DNA of 29,947 bases, from positions 1 through 29,947 of the forward strand of contig MFCX01000015.1 in NCBI GenBank assembly GCA_001777055.1, in the 5' to 3' direction. This DNA comes from Candidatus Daviesbacteria bacterium RIFCSPHIGHO2_02_FULL_39_12 (lineage in GTDB: Bacteria; Patescibacteriota; Microgenomatia; Daviesbacterales; UBA10151). Each line of letters begins with the position of its first letter. Within the stretch, counting starts at the first letter, position 1. The notes beneath the pieces are model-generated. The model was given only the letters and a program-made list of their open reading frames with translations, was not told the DNA's origin and ran no database searches. This document shows positions 7,093-13,524 of the stretch, in pieces. The translations under genes were made by a program, and so were the position numbers.

Positions 7093-7707
7093 TTATTTAT
7101 ATGCAGTTAATAATCCTCCTAAACTATCATAGAAGTCAGTGTAGTAGTGACTAACCCTAGGAACACCAAGAAATCTCTCTAAAGCAAGCGTGCGTGCCTT
7201 TCTTATGCCGCTAATCATACCAGGAATTTGTTCATAAGCGCCACCAGGAAAAAGAACGAAAATATGCTTCAATAATACTTCAATGTCGGCATTTATCCCT
7301 TCATAATGGGTTGCCGGCCTGAGATGAGACGGAAGTCTTTCGGCTACTTTATCAAAATGTAGTCCTTGCTTGACTAATTCATCTTCCCTGCCGACTACTT
7401 TAAGCCATACTCCATATGGTTTTCGCCCTCTCTCGCAAATTGGCGTATAAAATACAGCCGGATCAACAGTAATGCCTAAAAGTTGTGCTTGTTCAAAAAA
7501 TGGAATTCTTGGTTCAACCAGTGTTGGCAATCCATCAGAGTAATGATCTCCTGATACAATATCATTGATGGTATCGCTGTAACTTTGCCTGAAACTATTC
7601 TCGCTAACATCAAGTCTTGTGTGAAATCCGAACTTTATCTTAGCCTCAAGTTGGCTATGGCAAATCTGCTACAGTTGTTCAGGTGTGTACAAATTTTGTT
7701 CCTTCAT
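7093..7707 (-). pseudogene. Unknown protein gene interrupted by an in-frame amber codon
   Basis: The open frame runs uninterrupted from codon 14 to the TAA at 7093, and the same frame extends upstream to an ATG at 7707: MKEQNLYTPEQL, TAG (7671-7669), then QICHSQLEAKIKFGFHTRLD onward. A promoter with consensus TTGACA lies just upstream of that ATG. Between the amber and the TTG at 7530 (PTLVEPRIPFF) there is no ATG, GTG or TTG. A single CAG-to-TAG change would explain the break. Other possibilities are a sequencing error, an unusual start codon, or genuine translation from TTG 7530 giving 145 residues. I do not recognise the family. The downstream part holds HIFVLFPGGAYEQIPGMISG and is soluble-looking; it sits between murE and lysS. 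UAG ends other genes here, so general recoding is unlikely. Confidence 0.6.
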
Positions 7708-7734
7708 TTTATAGGAGCAGGATATTGTAAAACA

Positions 7735-7763
7735 ATCCTAACAAAAAACAATATGATTGTCAA
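7735..7763 (-). promoter_or_regulatory. Promoter upstream of the amber-interrupted gene and lysS
   Basis: Minus-strand TTGACA (7763-7758), a 17-nt spacer and TAGGAT (7740-7735), overlapping the 3' end of murE. Transcription would start about 20 nt before the ATG at 7707. The same stretch holds ACAAT-CAT-ATTGT followed by six Ts, which could act as a weak terminator for murE. Confidence 0.55.
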
Positions 7764-9265
7764 TTACTATAACCCATTCCGGTAAGTAACTCTTTGGCAA
7801 CAAGCACATCATCAAATGGAAGATTTATATCTCCGATTGGTAAGTAGCTTTCATGACCTCTTCCGGCGATCAAAACCAAGTCTTGAGGCTTTGCCCAAAA
7901 GAGTGCTTCTCTGATTGCCTCTTTCCGATCCACTACAACCCTGAAATCTAAAGATTCCCTCTTACCATCAGCGCGCAAAGCATCTGCCATAATTTTAGCA
8001 ATCTCAATAGGATCTTCATCACATGGATCATCCATAGTTAAAAATATAAAATCTCCTCCTTCGGCTGCCCGAGCTAATTCCGGGCGGTTATTAGGATCTC
8101 TACCCCCCGCATGACCAATTATTACTGCGAGACGATTCGGGTTTTGCTCTTTAATATTATTTACGACTGTTCTTAAGGCCCCTGGAGTATGAGCAAAATC
8201 TACGATTACTCTAAAAGGTTGGCCCTCTTGAATCTCCATCATTCTTCCTTTGACAGATTCTATATAGGGAATTTTACTTACCAAACTATCCAAGTCTAAA
8301 CCAAATCCATGAGCTACGCTTAAACCGGCAAGCCAGTTGGAAATATTAAACCTGCCGGGAAGTTTAGTAAATGTCTGGTATTCCTCATCATCTACAATAA
8401 ATTTAAACTCTGTACCAGACGGCGATATTGAAACAATTTCTCCTCTTACTCTACAGTCACTGGCCATTCCGTAATCTATTATAGGAACAGAACAGGCTGA
8501 TCGGAAATATCCGGCATTCAAATCATCTGCATTAATTACTCCAAACTTTGGCGTATTCTTTACTCCATGTCCTAATTGTGCAAAAAGTTGGGTCTTTGCT
8601 TCCCTATACTCTTCAAAAGTATGATGAAACTCTAAATGTTCGGGCGTTAAATTCGTAAAAACTGCTGCATCAAACTCAACAGCTCGTACTCGATCAAGAG
8701 CAATAGCATGTGAACTAACCTCCAATACTGCAGCTTTGGGAGGCTCTAAAATAGCTCGTGAGACTACATCGGCCAAGAAAGATTGTACCTCTGTTGAACC
8801 CGGTGTTGTGTTTGAGAAAGGACTTTTTTCTTCTGATTTATTCCAGCCTAGATAAACAGTGTTTAGAACCCCAACTTGCCATCCTGCTTCAAGTAGTAAA
8901 TGTCGGATAAGATGAGTTGTCGTAGTCTTACCATCTGTACCTGTAACCCCAACTACTTTTAGTTTTTCTGATGGTCTACCATAAAATGCTGATGAAAGAT
9001 CTGCTAAGGCAGCTCTCGGACTCTCCACTTTAATAACAAACGGGGCGGTTACGTCTAAATCCTTTTCTACTACCACTCCATAAGCTCCCTTCTCTAATGC
9101 ATGAGGTATAAAACTTGCACCATCTAGCTGGCTACCTGGTATGGCAACAAATAAAAAGCCCTCTTCTACTTTTCTGCTATCTTGAGTGATACCTTTAATT
9201 TCTGGCGGAGGCGAACCTGTTATTCCTTTAATCTTAGTTGAGTTAAAAATCTCTGCAGAGTTCAC
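7760..9265 (-). CDS. murE: UDP-N-acetylmuramoyl-tripeptide synthetase (MurE-type Mur ligase)
   Basis: Adds the third amino acid of the peptidoglycan stem peptide, ATP-dependently, in the cytoplasm. The N-terminal UDP-binding domain shows TQDSRKVEEG (27-36). The ATP loop is GVTGTDGKTTTTH (106-118), followed by NTTPG, LEVSSHAIALDR, NLTPEHLEFH, the carbamylated-Lys candidate Lys224 (REAKTQLF), VDFAHTPGAL (355-364), GGRDPNNRP and GRGHESY. The amino-acid specificity motif, DNPR in meso-DAP enzymes, is DDPC (412-415) here, lacking the Arg that binds the DAP carboxylate, so the substrate may be lysine or another diamino acid. The length of 501 residues is normal. It begins with GTG, 7 nt after a TATAAT, which predicts a leaderless mRNA. 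Confidence 0.92.
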   Translation of the reverse strand: MNSAEIFNSTKIKGITGSPPPEIKGITQDSRKVEEGFLFVAIPGSQLDGASFIPHALEKGAYGVVVEKDLDVTAPFVIKVESPRAALADLSSAFYGRPSEKLKVVGVTGTDGKTTTTHLIRHLLLEAGWQVGVLNTVYLGWNKSEEKSPFSNTTPGSTEVQSFLADVVSRAILEPPKAAVLEVSSHAIALDRVRAVEFDAAVFTNLTPEHLEFHHTFEEYREAKTQLFAQLGHGVKNTPKFGVINADDLNAGYFRSACSVPIIDYGMASDCRVRGEIVSISPSGTEFKFIVDDEEYQTFTKLPGRFNISNWLAGLSVAHGFGLDLDSLVSKIPYIESVKGRMMEIQEGQPFRVIVDFAHTPGALRTVVNNIKEQNPNRLAVIIGHAGGRDPNNRPELARAAEGGDFIFLTMDDPCDEDPIEIAKIMADALRADGKRESLDFRVVVDRKEAIREALFWAKPQDLVLIAGRGHESYLPIGDINLPFDDVLVAKELLTGMGYSN

Positions 9266-9272
9266 TTTTTGT

Positions 9273-9281
9273 ATTATATCA
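9273..9281 (-). promoter_or_regulatory. Extended -10 promoter of murE (leaderless)
   Basis: Minus-strand TGATATAAT ends exactly 7 nt before the GTG start of murE, so the transcript should begin at or next to the start codon. The -35 region is poor, as expected for an extended -10. The same plan recurs at lepB, rplU and ileS. Confidence 0.7.
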
Positions 9282-9416
9282 GCTATGCCTATACAGTACC
9301 ATCACTTATACGGTAGTTGTATTCAAAAAGTGCGAAAATTTCCAACGCTGATGGATTTTAAAGCGAATCCCGAGCGAAGCGAGGGATGAGCAGCGACAAC
9401 GAATGCGATTTGTTTT

Positions 9417-9476
9417 GGTTGGGTAATGTTTAGAGGTTGGGATTTAGATCTAGGTTGGGAACAGATTGAGGTTGGC
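9417..9476 (+). repeat. Four GGTTGGG-type repeats at 17-18 nt spacing
   Basis: GGTTGGG at 9417, 9435 and 9453 and GGTTGGC at 9470, spaced 18, 18 and 17 nt. The intervening bases are not conserved. The eight clustered GG runs could fold as a G-quadruplex, or the units could be iteron-like protein sites. There are too few units and no conserved spacer structure for a CRISPR array. Confidence 0.5.
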
Positions 9477-9499
9477 GACGTAAATGTTAATTAGCGAAG

Positions 9500-9550
9500 A
9501 AAGTTGCAGCATTCATTTTCCCCTTAAACCCCTTTTTCTGCTGCAACTTT
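9500..9550. repeat. Inverted repeat AAGTTGCAGCA / TGCTGCAACTT
   Basis: A perfect 11-bp inverted repeat (9501-9511 and 9539-9549, extendable by one A-T pair) encloses a 27-nt pyrimidine-rich loop. It could be a protein-binding dyad, a mobile-element end or an RNA hairpin. There is no U-tract placing it as a terminator. Confidence 0.5.
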
Positions 9551-9619
9551 TCTGAGCGAGTCGCACTATGAAGCGTTAGTAATTTTTGGTAAAATGGTTT
9601 CGAGCGAAGGAGTATATCT

Positions 9620-9701
9620 GCTCCCAGTCCCGAGTTGGCGGGTCCGCCCGTAGGGCGGACCATTGATTTAGAGCTTCAGAGTAAACTATTTTGTCGGTGA
9701 G
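9620..9701 (+). repeat. Left copy of an 82-bp inverted repeat flanking the recombinase
   Basis: It matches the reverse complement of 11507-11588 at 81 of 82 positions; the single difference is A9678. It contains a perfect hairpin GGTCCGCCC-GTA-GGGCGGACC (9641-9661). Because the right copy lies within the recombinase coding sequence, this is an inverted duplicate of the gene's 3' end. Its outer edge, GCT, matches the last three bases of the tRNA-Gly gene. Confidence 0.92.
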
Positions 9702-9800
9702 AAAAAGCAAGCCGAAAGATTTTAATTAACTGCAAGTACCTTTTTAAGGCTTCAAACCCACTTGCGATATTTATTATTAGTAATTGTTTCAGAATTTAAA

Positions 9801-9820
9801 TTCCCCGCTGTGGCGGGGAA
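9801..9820. repeat. Perfect GC-rich hairpin TTCCCCGC-TGTG-GCGGGGAA
   Basis: An 8-bp perfect stem with a 4-nt loop in AT-rich surroundings. On the minus strand it is followed by TTTAAATT, so it may work as a weak terminator for leftward transcription. A second stem, GCAAGT (9732-9737) with ACTTGC (9760-9765) enclosing CCTT-TTT-AAGG, lies just to its left. Confidence 0.5.
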
Positions 9821-9891
9821 ACTTTGCACAAACGATTATTTTAGAATTTTTGCTACTTGTTTTTTCTGCTGGCAGTTTGTATATTGATAGC

Positions 9892-10030
9892 GAACTCAAC
9901 TTTTCCGATTGCTTTTTTTAATGGGCATCTTGGACAACGAGAGCAATCGAGTTGAGTTCAACCAGGGTGCCCTTTAAAGTGGAAATGGTGAGAAGGAAGT
10001 GAATTCCTTCTCACACCTTATACCACTTTA
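9892..10030 (+). ncRNA. Candidate structured RNA with pseudoknot upstream of the recombinase
   Basis: Three nested elements support RNA structure. GAACTCAACT (9892-9901) pairs with AGTTGAGTTC (9950-9959), and inside it GATTGCT (9907-9913) pairs with AGCAATC (9942-9948). The loop carries GGGCATCTTGG (9923-9933), complementary to CCAGGGTGCCC (9962-9972) beyond the stem, giving a 9-pair pseudoknot with a 2-nt internal mismatch. Directly after come TAAAGTGG (9975-9982) pairing with CCACTTTA (10023-10030), enclosing the 11-bp stem GTGAGAAGGAA / TTCCTTCTCAC (9988-10014). It ends 39 nt before the recombinase ATG. It could be a regulatory leader, an independent RNA or a recombination site that folds as single-stranded DNA. 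I cannot assign a known family. Confidence 0.5.
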
Positions 10031-10069
10031 GCTTTGGTTTGCTTAGTTGGCTTTAATTATTTTACTTTT

Positions 10070-11650
10070 ATGGAACAAACTGCCATTAATAATCAACAAA
10101 AATTCTTTTTATATGCTCGCAAGTCTACTGACGTAGAGGATAAGCAGATGAGGTCTATTCCGGATCAGTTGTTAGAGCTTCGCGAGTTTGCCAAGCGAGA
10201 AGGAATAAACATTGTAGAGGAGTTTACAGAGGCAAAAACGGCTAAGGTTCCGGGTCGTGCAGTATTTAATACTATGGTTGAGCGGTTAGAGAAGGATGAG
10301 GCTTCTGGTATTCTCGCTTGGCATCCGGATAGACTTGCTCGCAATAGTGTAGATGGAGGTAAAATAATCTACCTTGTTGACCTTGGCAAAATTAAATACT
10401 TGAAATTTCCCCAATTCTGGTTTGAAGCAACTCCTCAAGGGAAATTTATGCTTAGCATGGCGTTTGTGCAAAGTAAATACTTCGTGGACTCTCTATCAGA
10501 AAATACTAAAAGAGGACTGCGCCAAAAAGTCAAAAGAGGAGAAATGCCAGGTTTAGCTCCAATTGGCTATAAAAATATCTTAACTGCTGATAGAAGGAAG
10601 ATTATTGTAGTTGATAAAAAGAAATCTCCTTTTATCAAGGAAGTTTTTGAGAAATTTTCCACTGGAAAATTTACTTTAAAGGAAATGTATGGCTTTTTGG
10701 CTAAAAATGGCATTACTACCAGTGGAGGTAAACCTCTTAAGGATAAAATCAGCTGGATATTGTCTAACACCTTTTACTATGGCCATTTTAAATTTAAAGG
10801 CGAGATCCACGAAGGGGTACATTCGCCAATCATAACAAAGAAACTGTGGGACTTGGTTCAAGTAGCTCTACATCAAAGGAGTAAGCCTTGGTCTAAAGCT
10901 AATATTGAGCGTATTCCTAAACCATACCTAGGACTTTTTCGCTGTGGTGAATGTGGCATGATGATAACAGGTGAAACTAAAACTAAACTTATTAAATCTA
11001 CCAACCAATATGCCACTTATATGTATTACAGATGTACGAAAAAGTCCAAATCAAAATCCTGTAGTCAGGCTTTTATCCGACAGGAAGAACTTGATCGGCA
11101 ACTATCCAATGAAATAGCCACAGTTTCTTTGAGACAGGATTGGGTAGATAAAATGTTATTAAGGTTATCTTTAGAAGAAAAAGATGTTGCCCAATCCTGC
11201 CATGCGTTTGTTGGAGAAAAGCAAAGTGAGATAAAAGCTATTAATGAGAAGTTGCAAAGGCTCCTTGATTCATACCTTGAACAGGATATTGAAAGAGATA
11301 TTTACCTTACTAAAAAGTCAGAGCTTTTATCTCAAAAGAAAAAACTTGAGGAACAAGTCCTCAAGTTCCAACAAACACAAAATGCTTGGCTCGAACCAAT
11401 GAAACAATGGATTATGGAAGCCGCCGCGGCGGCTAATATCGCAAGAAACAACAACCTAGAGGAGAAAAAGGTACTTGCATTAAAAATCTTCGGCTCGAAC
11501 CTTAAACTCACCGACAAAATAGTTTACTCCGAAGCTCTAAATCAATGGTCCGCCCTACGGGCGGACCCGCCAACTCGGGACTGGGAGCGGGGTACGAGAA
11601 TCGGACTCGCTTCTCCACCTTGGGAAGGTAGCATACTACCGGTGTACTAA
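10070..11650 (+). CDS. Large serine recombinase / integrase
   Basis: A site-specific recombinase that cuts DNA through a 5'-phosphoserine. The N-terminal resolvase domain (about residues 10-150) holds the nucleophile Ser in YARKST and the Arg-rich WHPDRLARN. The recombinase domain starts near GLAPIGYKN. A zinc ribbon follows, CGECGMMITGE...YRCTKKSKSKSCSQ, then a coiled coil (KQSEIKAINEKLQRLL to KKKLEEQVLKF), the usual large serine integrase order. I prefer the ATG at 10070 because the Tyr-x-Arg-x-Ser segment follows at the expected distance; TTG 10034 is an alternative. The last 22 or so residues (ERGTRIGLASPPWEG) are the antisense reading of a tRNA-Gly gene, so the natural end of the protein core is near LTDKIVYSEALNQWSAL. 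Its 3' coding part is duplicated, inverted, at 9620-9701. Confidence 0.92.
   Translation: MEQTAINNQQKFFLYARKSTDVEDKQMRSIPDQLLELREFAKREGINIVEEFTEAKTAKVPGRAVFNTMVERLEKDEASGILAWHPDRLARNSVDGGKIIYLVDLGKIKYLKFPQFWFEATPQGKFMLSMAFVQSKYFVDSLSENTKRGLRQKVKRGEMPGLAPIGYKNILTADRRKIIVVDKKKSPFIKEVFEKFSTGKFTLKEMYGFLAKNGITTSGGKPLKDKISWILSNTFYYGHFKFKGEIHEGVHSPIITKKLWDLVQVALHQRSKPWSKANIERIPKPYLGLFRCGECGMMITGETKTKLIKSTNQYATYMYYRCTKKSKSKSCSQAFIRQEELDRQLSNEIATVSLRQDWVDKMLLRLSLEEKDVAQSCHAFVGEKQSEIKAINEKLQRLLDSYLEQDIERDIYLTKKSELLSQKKKLEEQVLKFQQTQNAWLEPMKQWIMEAAAAANIARNNNLEEKKVLALKIFGSNLKLTDKIVYSEALNQWSALRADPPTRDWERGTRIGLASPPWEGSILPVY
11507..11588 (-). repeat. Right copy of the 82-bp inverted repeat
   Basis: The inverted partner of 9620-9701 (81 of 82 identical). 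It covers codons for TDKIVYSEALNQWSALRADP and onward in the recombinase and stops within the acceptor end of tRNA-Gly. It includes the hairpin GGTCCGCCC-TAC-GGGCGGACC (11547-11567). That the similarity ends exactly at the tRNA 3' terminus suggests the boundary is an integration junction. Confidence 0.92.
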
Positions 11651-11656
11651 CCCCGC
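11586..11656 (-). tRNA. tRNA-Gly (anticodon CCC)
   Basis: A complete cloverleaf on the minus strand, 71 nt without CCA. The acceptor GCGGGGT pairs with ACCCCGC, with discriminator T as usual for tRNA-Gly. The D stem is GTAC/GTAT, the anticodon stem CTACC/GGTGG with loop TTCCCAA, and the T stem GCGAG/CTCGT. The T loop is TCCGATT, with C instead of the near-universal T at position 55. CCA is not encoded (CCCAG follows). It lies antisense to the last codons of the serine recombinase, and its 3' end coincides with the edge of the 82-bp inverted repeat, pointing to integration at the tRNA gene end. Confidence 0.85.
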
Positions 11657-11658
11657 CT

Positions 11659-11674
11659 ATATCACAGGTGATAT
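11659..11674. promoter_or_regulatory. Palindrome ATATCAC-AG-GTGATAT at the tRNA-Gly 5' flank
   Basis: A perfect 7-bp dyad with 2-nt centre, starting 3 bp outside the tRNA-Gly 5' end and 35 bp before the next plus-strand gene. A second dyad TTACCA-AATTCA-TGGTAA follows at 11676-11693. Either could be an operator for the divergent transcripts; this is inference from symmetry only. Confidence 0.35.
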
Positions 11675-11708
11675 TTTACCAAATTCATGGTAATCTAGGT
11701 TAAGGAAT

Positions 11709-12437
11709 ATGGCATATAGATACAAAAACAGAAGATCTACCAGGAGATTGACCCAAAACAGCAAAAGAAATTTTATCATAACCTTAAGTTTAATTGCCTT
11801 GCTTTTATATGCCACAATTACCTGGGTTCTCCCTTTTTTCATAAATAGTCTCGGTTTAGTTAAAAATATTGTTAATCCTTCACCAAAAGTTATAACTGCC
11901 CCCAAAACCAATGCCACATTGGCTCCCCCGATATTAAATATTCCTTATGAAGCAACTAATAGCGCTCAAATTAATATTAAAGGATATTCTACTCCTAAAT
12001 CTAAAGTGAAACTTTATATTGATGACAAGGAAAAACAAACCATAGAAACAGAAGACAACGGAAACTTCACTTTTGAAAATGTTGATTTAAATTTAGGAAC
12101 AAATAATATTTATGCCAAAACTATAGATTGGGATAATACAGAAAGTCTGCCTTCAAAACTCATTAAACTTATTTATGATAATCAAAAACCCAATTTAATA
12201 TTAAACGAGCCGGAAGACAATAGGGTAATTCAAGGAGATAAAAAGGTAAAATTCTCCGGCAAAACAGATCCTGATAATGAAATTTTTATCAATGACAGCC
12301 GGATTATTATAGACAAAGATGGAAACTTTAATACCGAGCAACCTTTAAATGATGGCGATAATAACTTTAATATTAAAGCAGTCGGCAAAACCTTAAATAT
12401 TACGGAAATCTCAAGAAAAATTATATATAATCCTTAA
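11709..12437 (+). CDS. Membrane-anchored protein with bacterial Ig-like domains
   Basis: A 242-residue protein. The N-terminus is basic (YRYKNRRSTRRLTQNSKR) followed by one membrane segment at about residues 22-45 (FIITLSLIALLLYATITWVL), so it is inserted N-in with the rest outside. The exterior shows two tandem Ig-like/glucodextranase-B-type beta sandwiches: INIKGYSTPKSKVKLYIDDK...DNGNFTFENVDLNLGTNNIYA, and a second beginning near LNEPEDNRVIQGDKKVKFSGKTD with DKDGNFNTEQPLNDGDNNF. Each carries the Gly-x-Phe turn of this fold. It has one of the few visible Shine-Dalgarno sequences (AAGGA, 11702-11706). The role is probably cell-surface adhesion or glycan binding; the ligand is unknown. Confidence 0.7.
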   Translation: MAYRYKNRRSTRRLTQNSKRNFIITLSLIALLLYATITWVLPFFINSLGLVKNIVNPSPKVITAPKTNATLAPPILNIPYEATNSAQINIKGYSTPKSKVKLYIDDKEKQTIETEDNGNFTFENVDLNLGTNNIYAKTIDWDNTESLPSKLIKLIYDNQKPNLILNEPEDNRVIQGDKKVKFSGKTDPDNEIFINDSRIIIDKDGNFNTEQPLNDGDNNFNIKAVGKTLNITEISRKIIYNP

Positions 12438-12459
12438 TCCTTCGATGAACCCAGGACTT

Positions 12460-13521
12460 TCAGGCTACCCAAAAACCATTGAAAAAAAGTATTGTAAAAA
12501 AAGACAGAAGCAATAAAGAAATAACCTGATAAAAAAGATTTAAAAAATTACTTTTCACAAGTCCCAAAAGAATAAATATAGGAAAAATCGGTAATACAAA
12601 TCTTGGCATTGAAGACAAAGTGGGGGTAAAAAGGGGCAAAGCTATGGAGACAGAAGCGTAAACAGAATAAGAAATAGGTAAAAATCTAAAACTTCTAATT
12701 GTCAAACCTAATCCAAAAATTGCAAATAGTAAGTCTAAACTCGTACTGAAATTAGAAGTCAAAAATCCCGGAATAGTAATATTTTTTATGGCATCCCAAA
12801 ATCCAAATATAGGTACTGCCAATTGTCTTTGCCAATGTTTTTCTGCTGTAATAAAATACAAAGGGTCTGCAGTTAGATTTAGTAAAAAGTAAGCATAAAC
12901 TATAAACCCTAAAGGAGAAAGCAACACAAACCAATTTTTCTTATTGATTCCAGCTGTTAATTGTACTTCCAATATTAAAGCCAACACTACTGCGAGTCCC
13001 GCCAGCCTTGTGCCGGATGCCAAGCTTGCAAAAATTGTTGCCAAAAATAATTTATTAGACCTTAAGAAATAAAAAGCGAGTACCACCAGCAGAAAAAATA
13101 GTCCTTCCGAATAAGCTGTTAGGAAATAAAAAGATGTTGGAAAAAAAACTAAGACAGCTATAGCCTTTTGTGCAATTTTTTTATCAAAATCCCGTGCAAT
13201 TAATTTATACAAAATTTGCAATCCAAAATAAAAAGAGAATAAGCTGATTAAAACAGCAGATAATAAAAAATTGCCCGTAAAATTAGTTAGGAATTTTACA
13301 GCAAGTGGAAAGAGTGGGAAAAAAGCATACTGAAAATTTTGCTGATAACCTTTTTGGGCAATTCCTAAAAAGTGTCCCCCATCCCAGTTGGAAAAAGACT
13401 CGAAAAAATTATTACTAAATCTTTGTGAATGTGGTAAGGTAGAAAAACCTAAGAAAGAAATAAATAACAGGCATACTAACCAAACAATGAAAATAATGTT
13501 TACACTAGGATATAATTTCAC
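12460..13521 (-). CDS. PIG-V-like mannosyltransferase (GT76-type membrane glycosyltransferase)
   Basis: A 353-residue polytopic protein with about nine or ten hydrophobic segments. The first external loop has FSNWDGGHFLGIAQKGY followed by FFPLFPLAVK, the signature of the PIG-V/GPI-mannosyltransferase family; the Asp of WDGG is the likely catalytic residue. Later motifs are TAYSEGLFFLL, SGTRLAGLAV and SMPRFVLPIFP. Such enzymes use polyprenyl-phosphate sugars and transfer to lipid-linked acceptors or proteins at the outer face of the membrane. The start is GTG at 13521. It is divergent from the O-antigen ligase, whose ATG is only 3 bp away, so each promoter must overlap the other gene. The sugar and acceptor are not determined. 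Confidence 0.75.
   Translation of the reverse strand: MKLYPSVNIIFIVWLVCLLFISFLGFSTLPHSQRFSNNFFESFSNWDGGHFLGIAQKGYQQNFQYAFFPLFPLAVKFLTNFTGNFLLSAVLISLFSFYFGLQILYKLIARDFDKKIAQKAIAVLVFFPTSFYFLTAYSEGLFFLLVVLAFYFLRSNKLFLATIFASLASGTRLAGLAVVLALILEVQLTAGINKKNWFVLLSPLGFIVYAYFLLNLTADPLYFITAEKHWQRQLAVPIFGFWDAIKNITIPGFLTSNFSTSLDLLFAIFGLGLTIRSFRFLPISYSVYASVSIALPLFTPTLSSMPRFVLPIFPIFILLGLVKSNFLNLFYQVISLLLLSFFTILFFNGFWVA
13511..13516 (+). promoter_or_regulatory. TATAAT -10 box of the O-antigen ligase gene
   Basis: A perfect TATAAT 8 nt before the ATG at 13525, lying inside the first codons of the divergent gene. This predicts a leaderless or near-leaderless transcript. The -35 region is weak. Confidence 0.5.
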
Positions 13522-13524
13522 GAT

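Larger units (their letters stand above)
9282..10069. other. Non-coding, hairpin-rich region upstream of the serine recombinase
   Basis: No convincing gene lies in these 790 bases. In order they hold a GC-rich hairpin ATCCC...GGGAT (9367-9387), four spaced GGTTGGG repeats (9417-9476), a 12-bp stem around 9500-9550, the left copy of the 82-bp inverted repeat (9620-9701), a GCAAGT/ACTTGC stem (9732-9765), a perfect 8-bp GC hairpin (9801-9820), a pseudoknot-capable structure (9892-9972) and a long hairpin (9975-10030). The density of paired sequence marks this as mobile-element or RNA-bearing DNA. Confidence 0.6.

Noticed and set aside
7093..7707. Stop-codon recoding (UAG as sense) in this genome
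   Set aside because: UAG terminates the 219-aa gene, the GT2 gene and rodA at expected ends, so a nonsense mutation, error or unusual start is more likely.
9186..9389. 67-codon plus-strand frame across the murE 5' end
   Set aside because: It is mostly antisense to murE and ends in the GC-rich hairpin reading NPERSEG, a repeat translation and not a protein.
9417..9476. GGTTGGG repeats as a CRISPR array
   Set aside because: Units are 7 bp with 10-11-nt gaps, only four copies, no cas genes nearby; not CRISPR-like.
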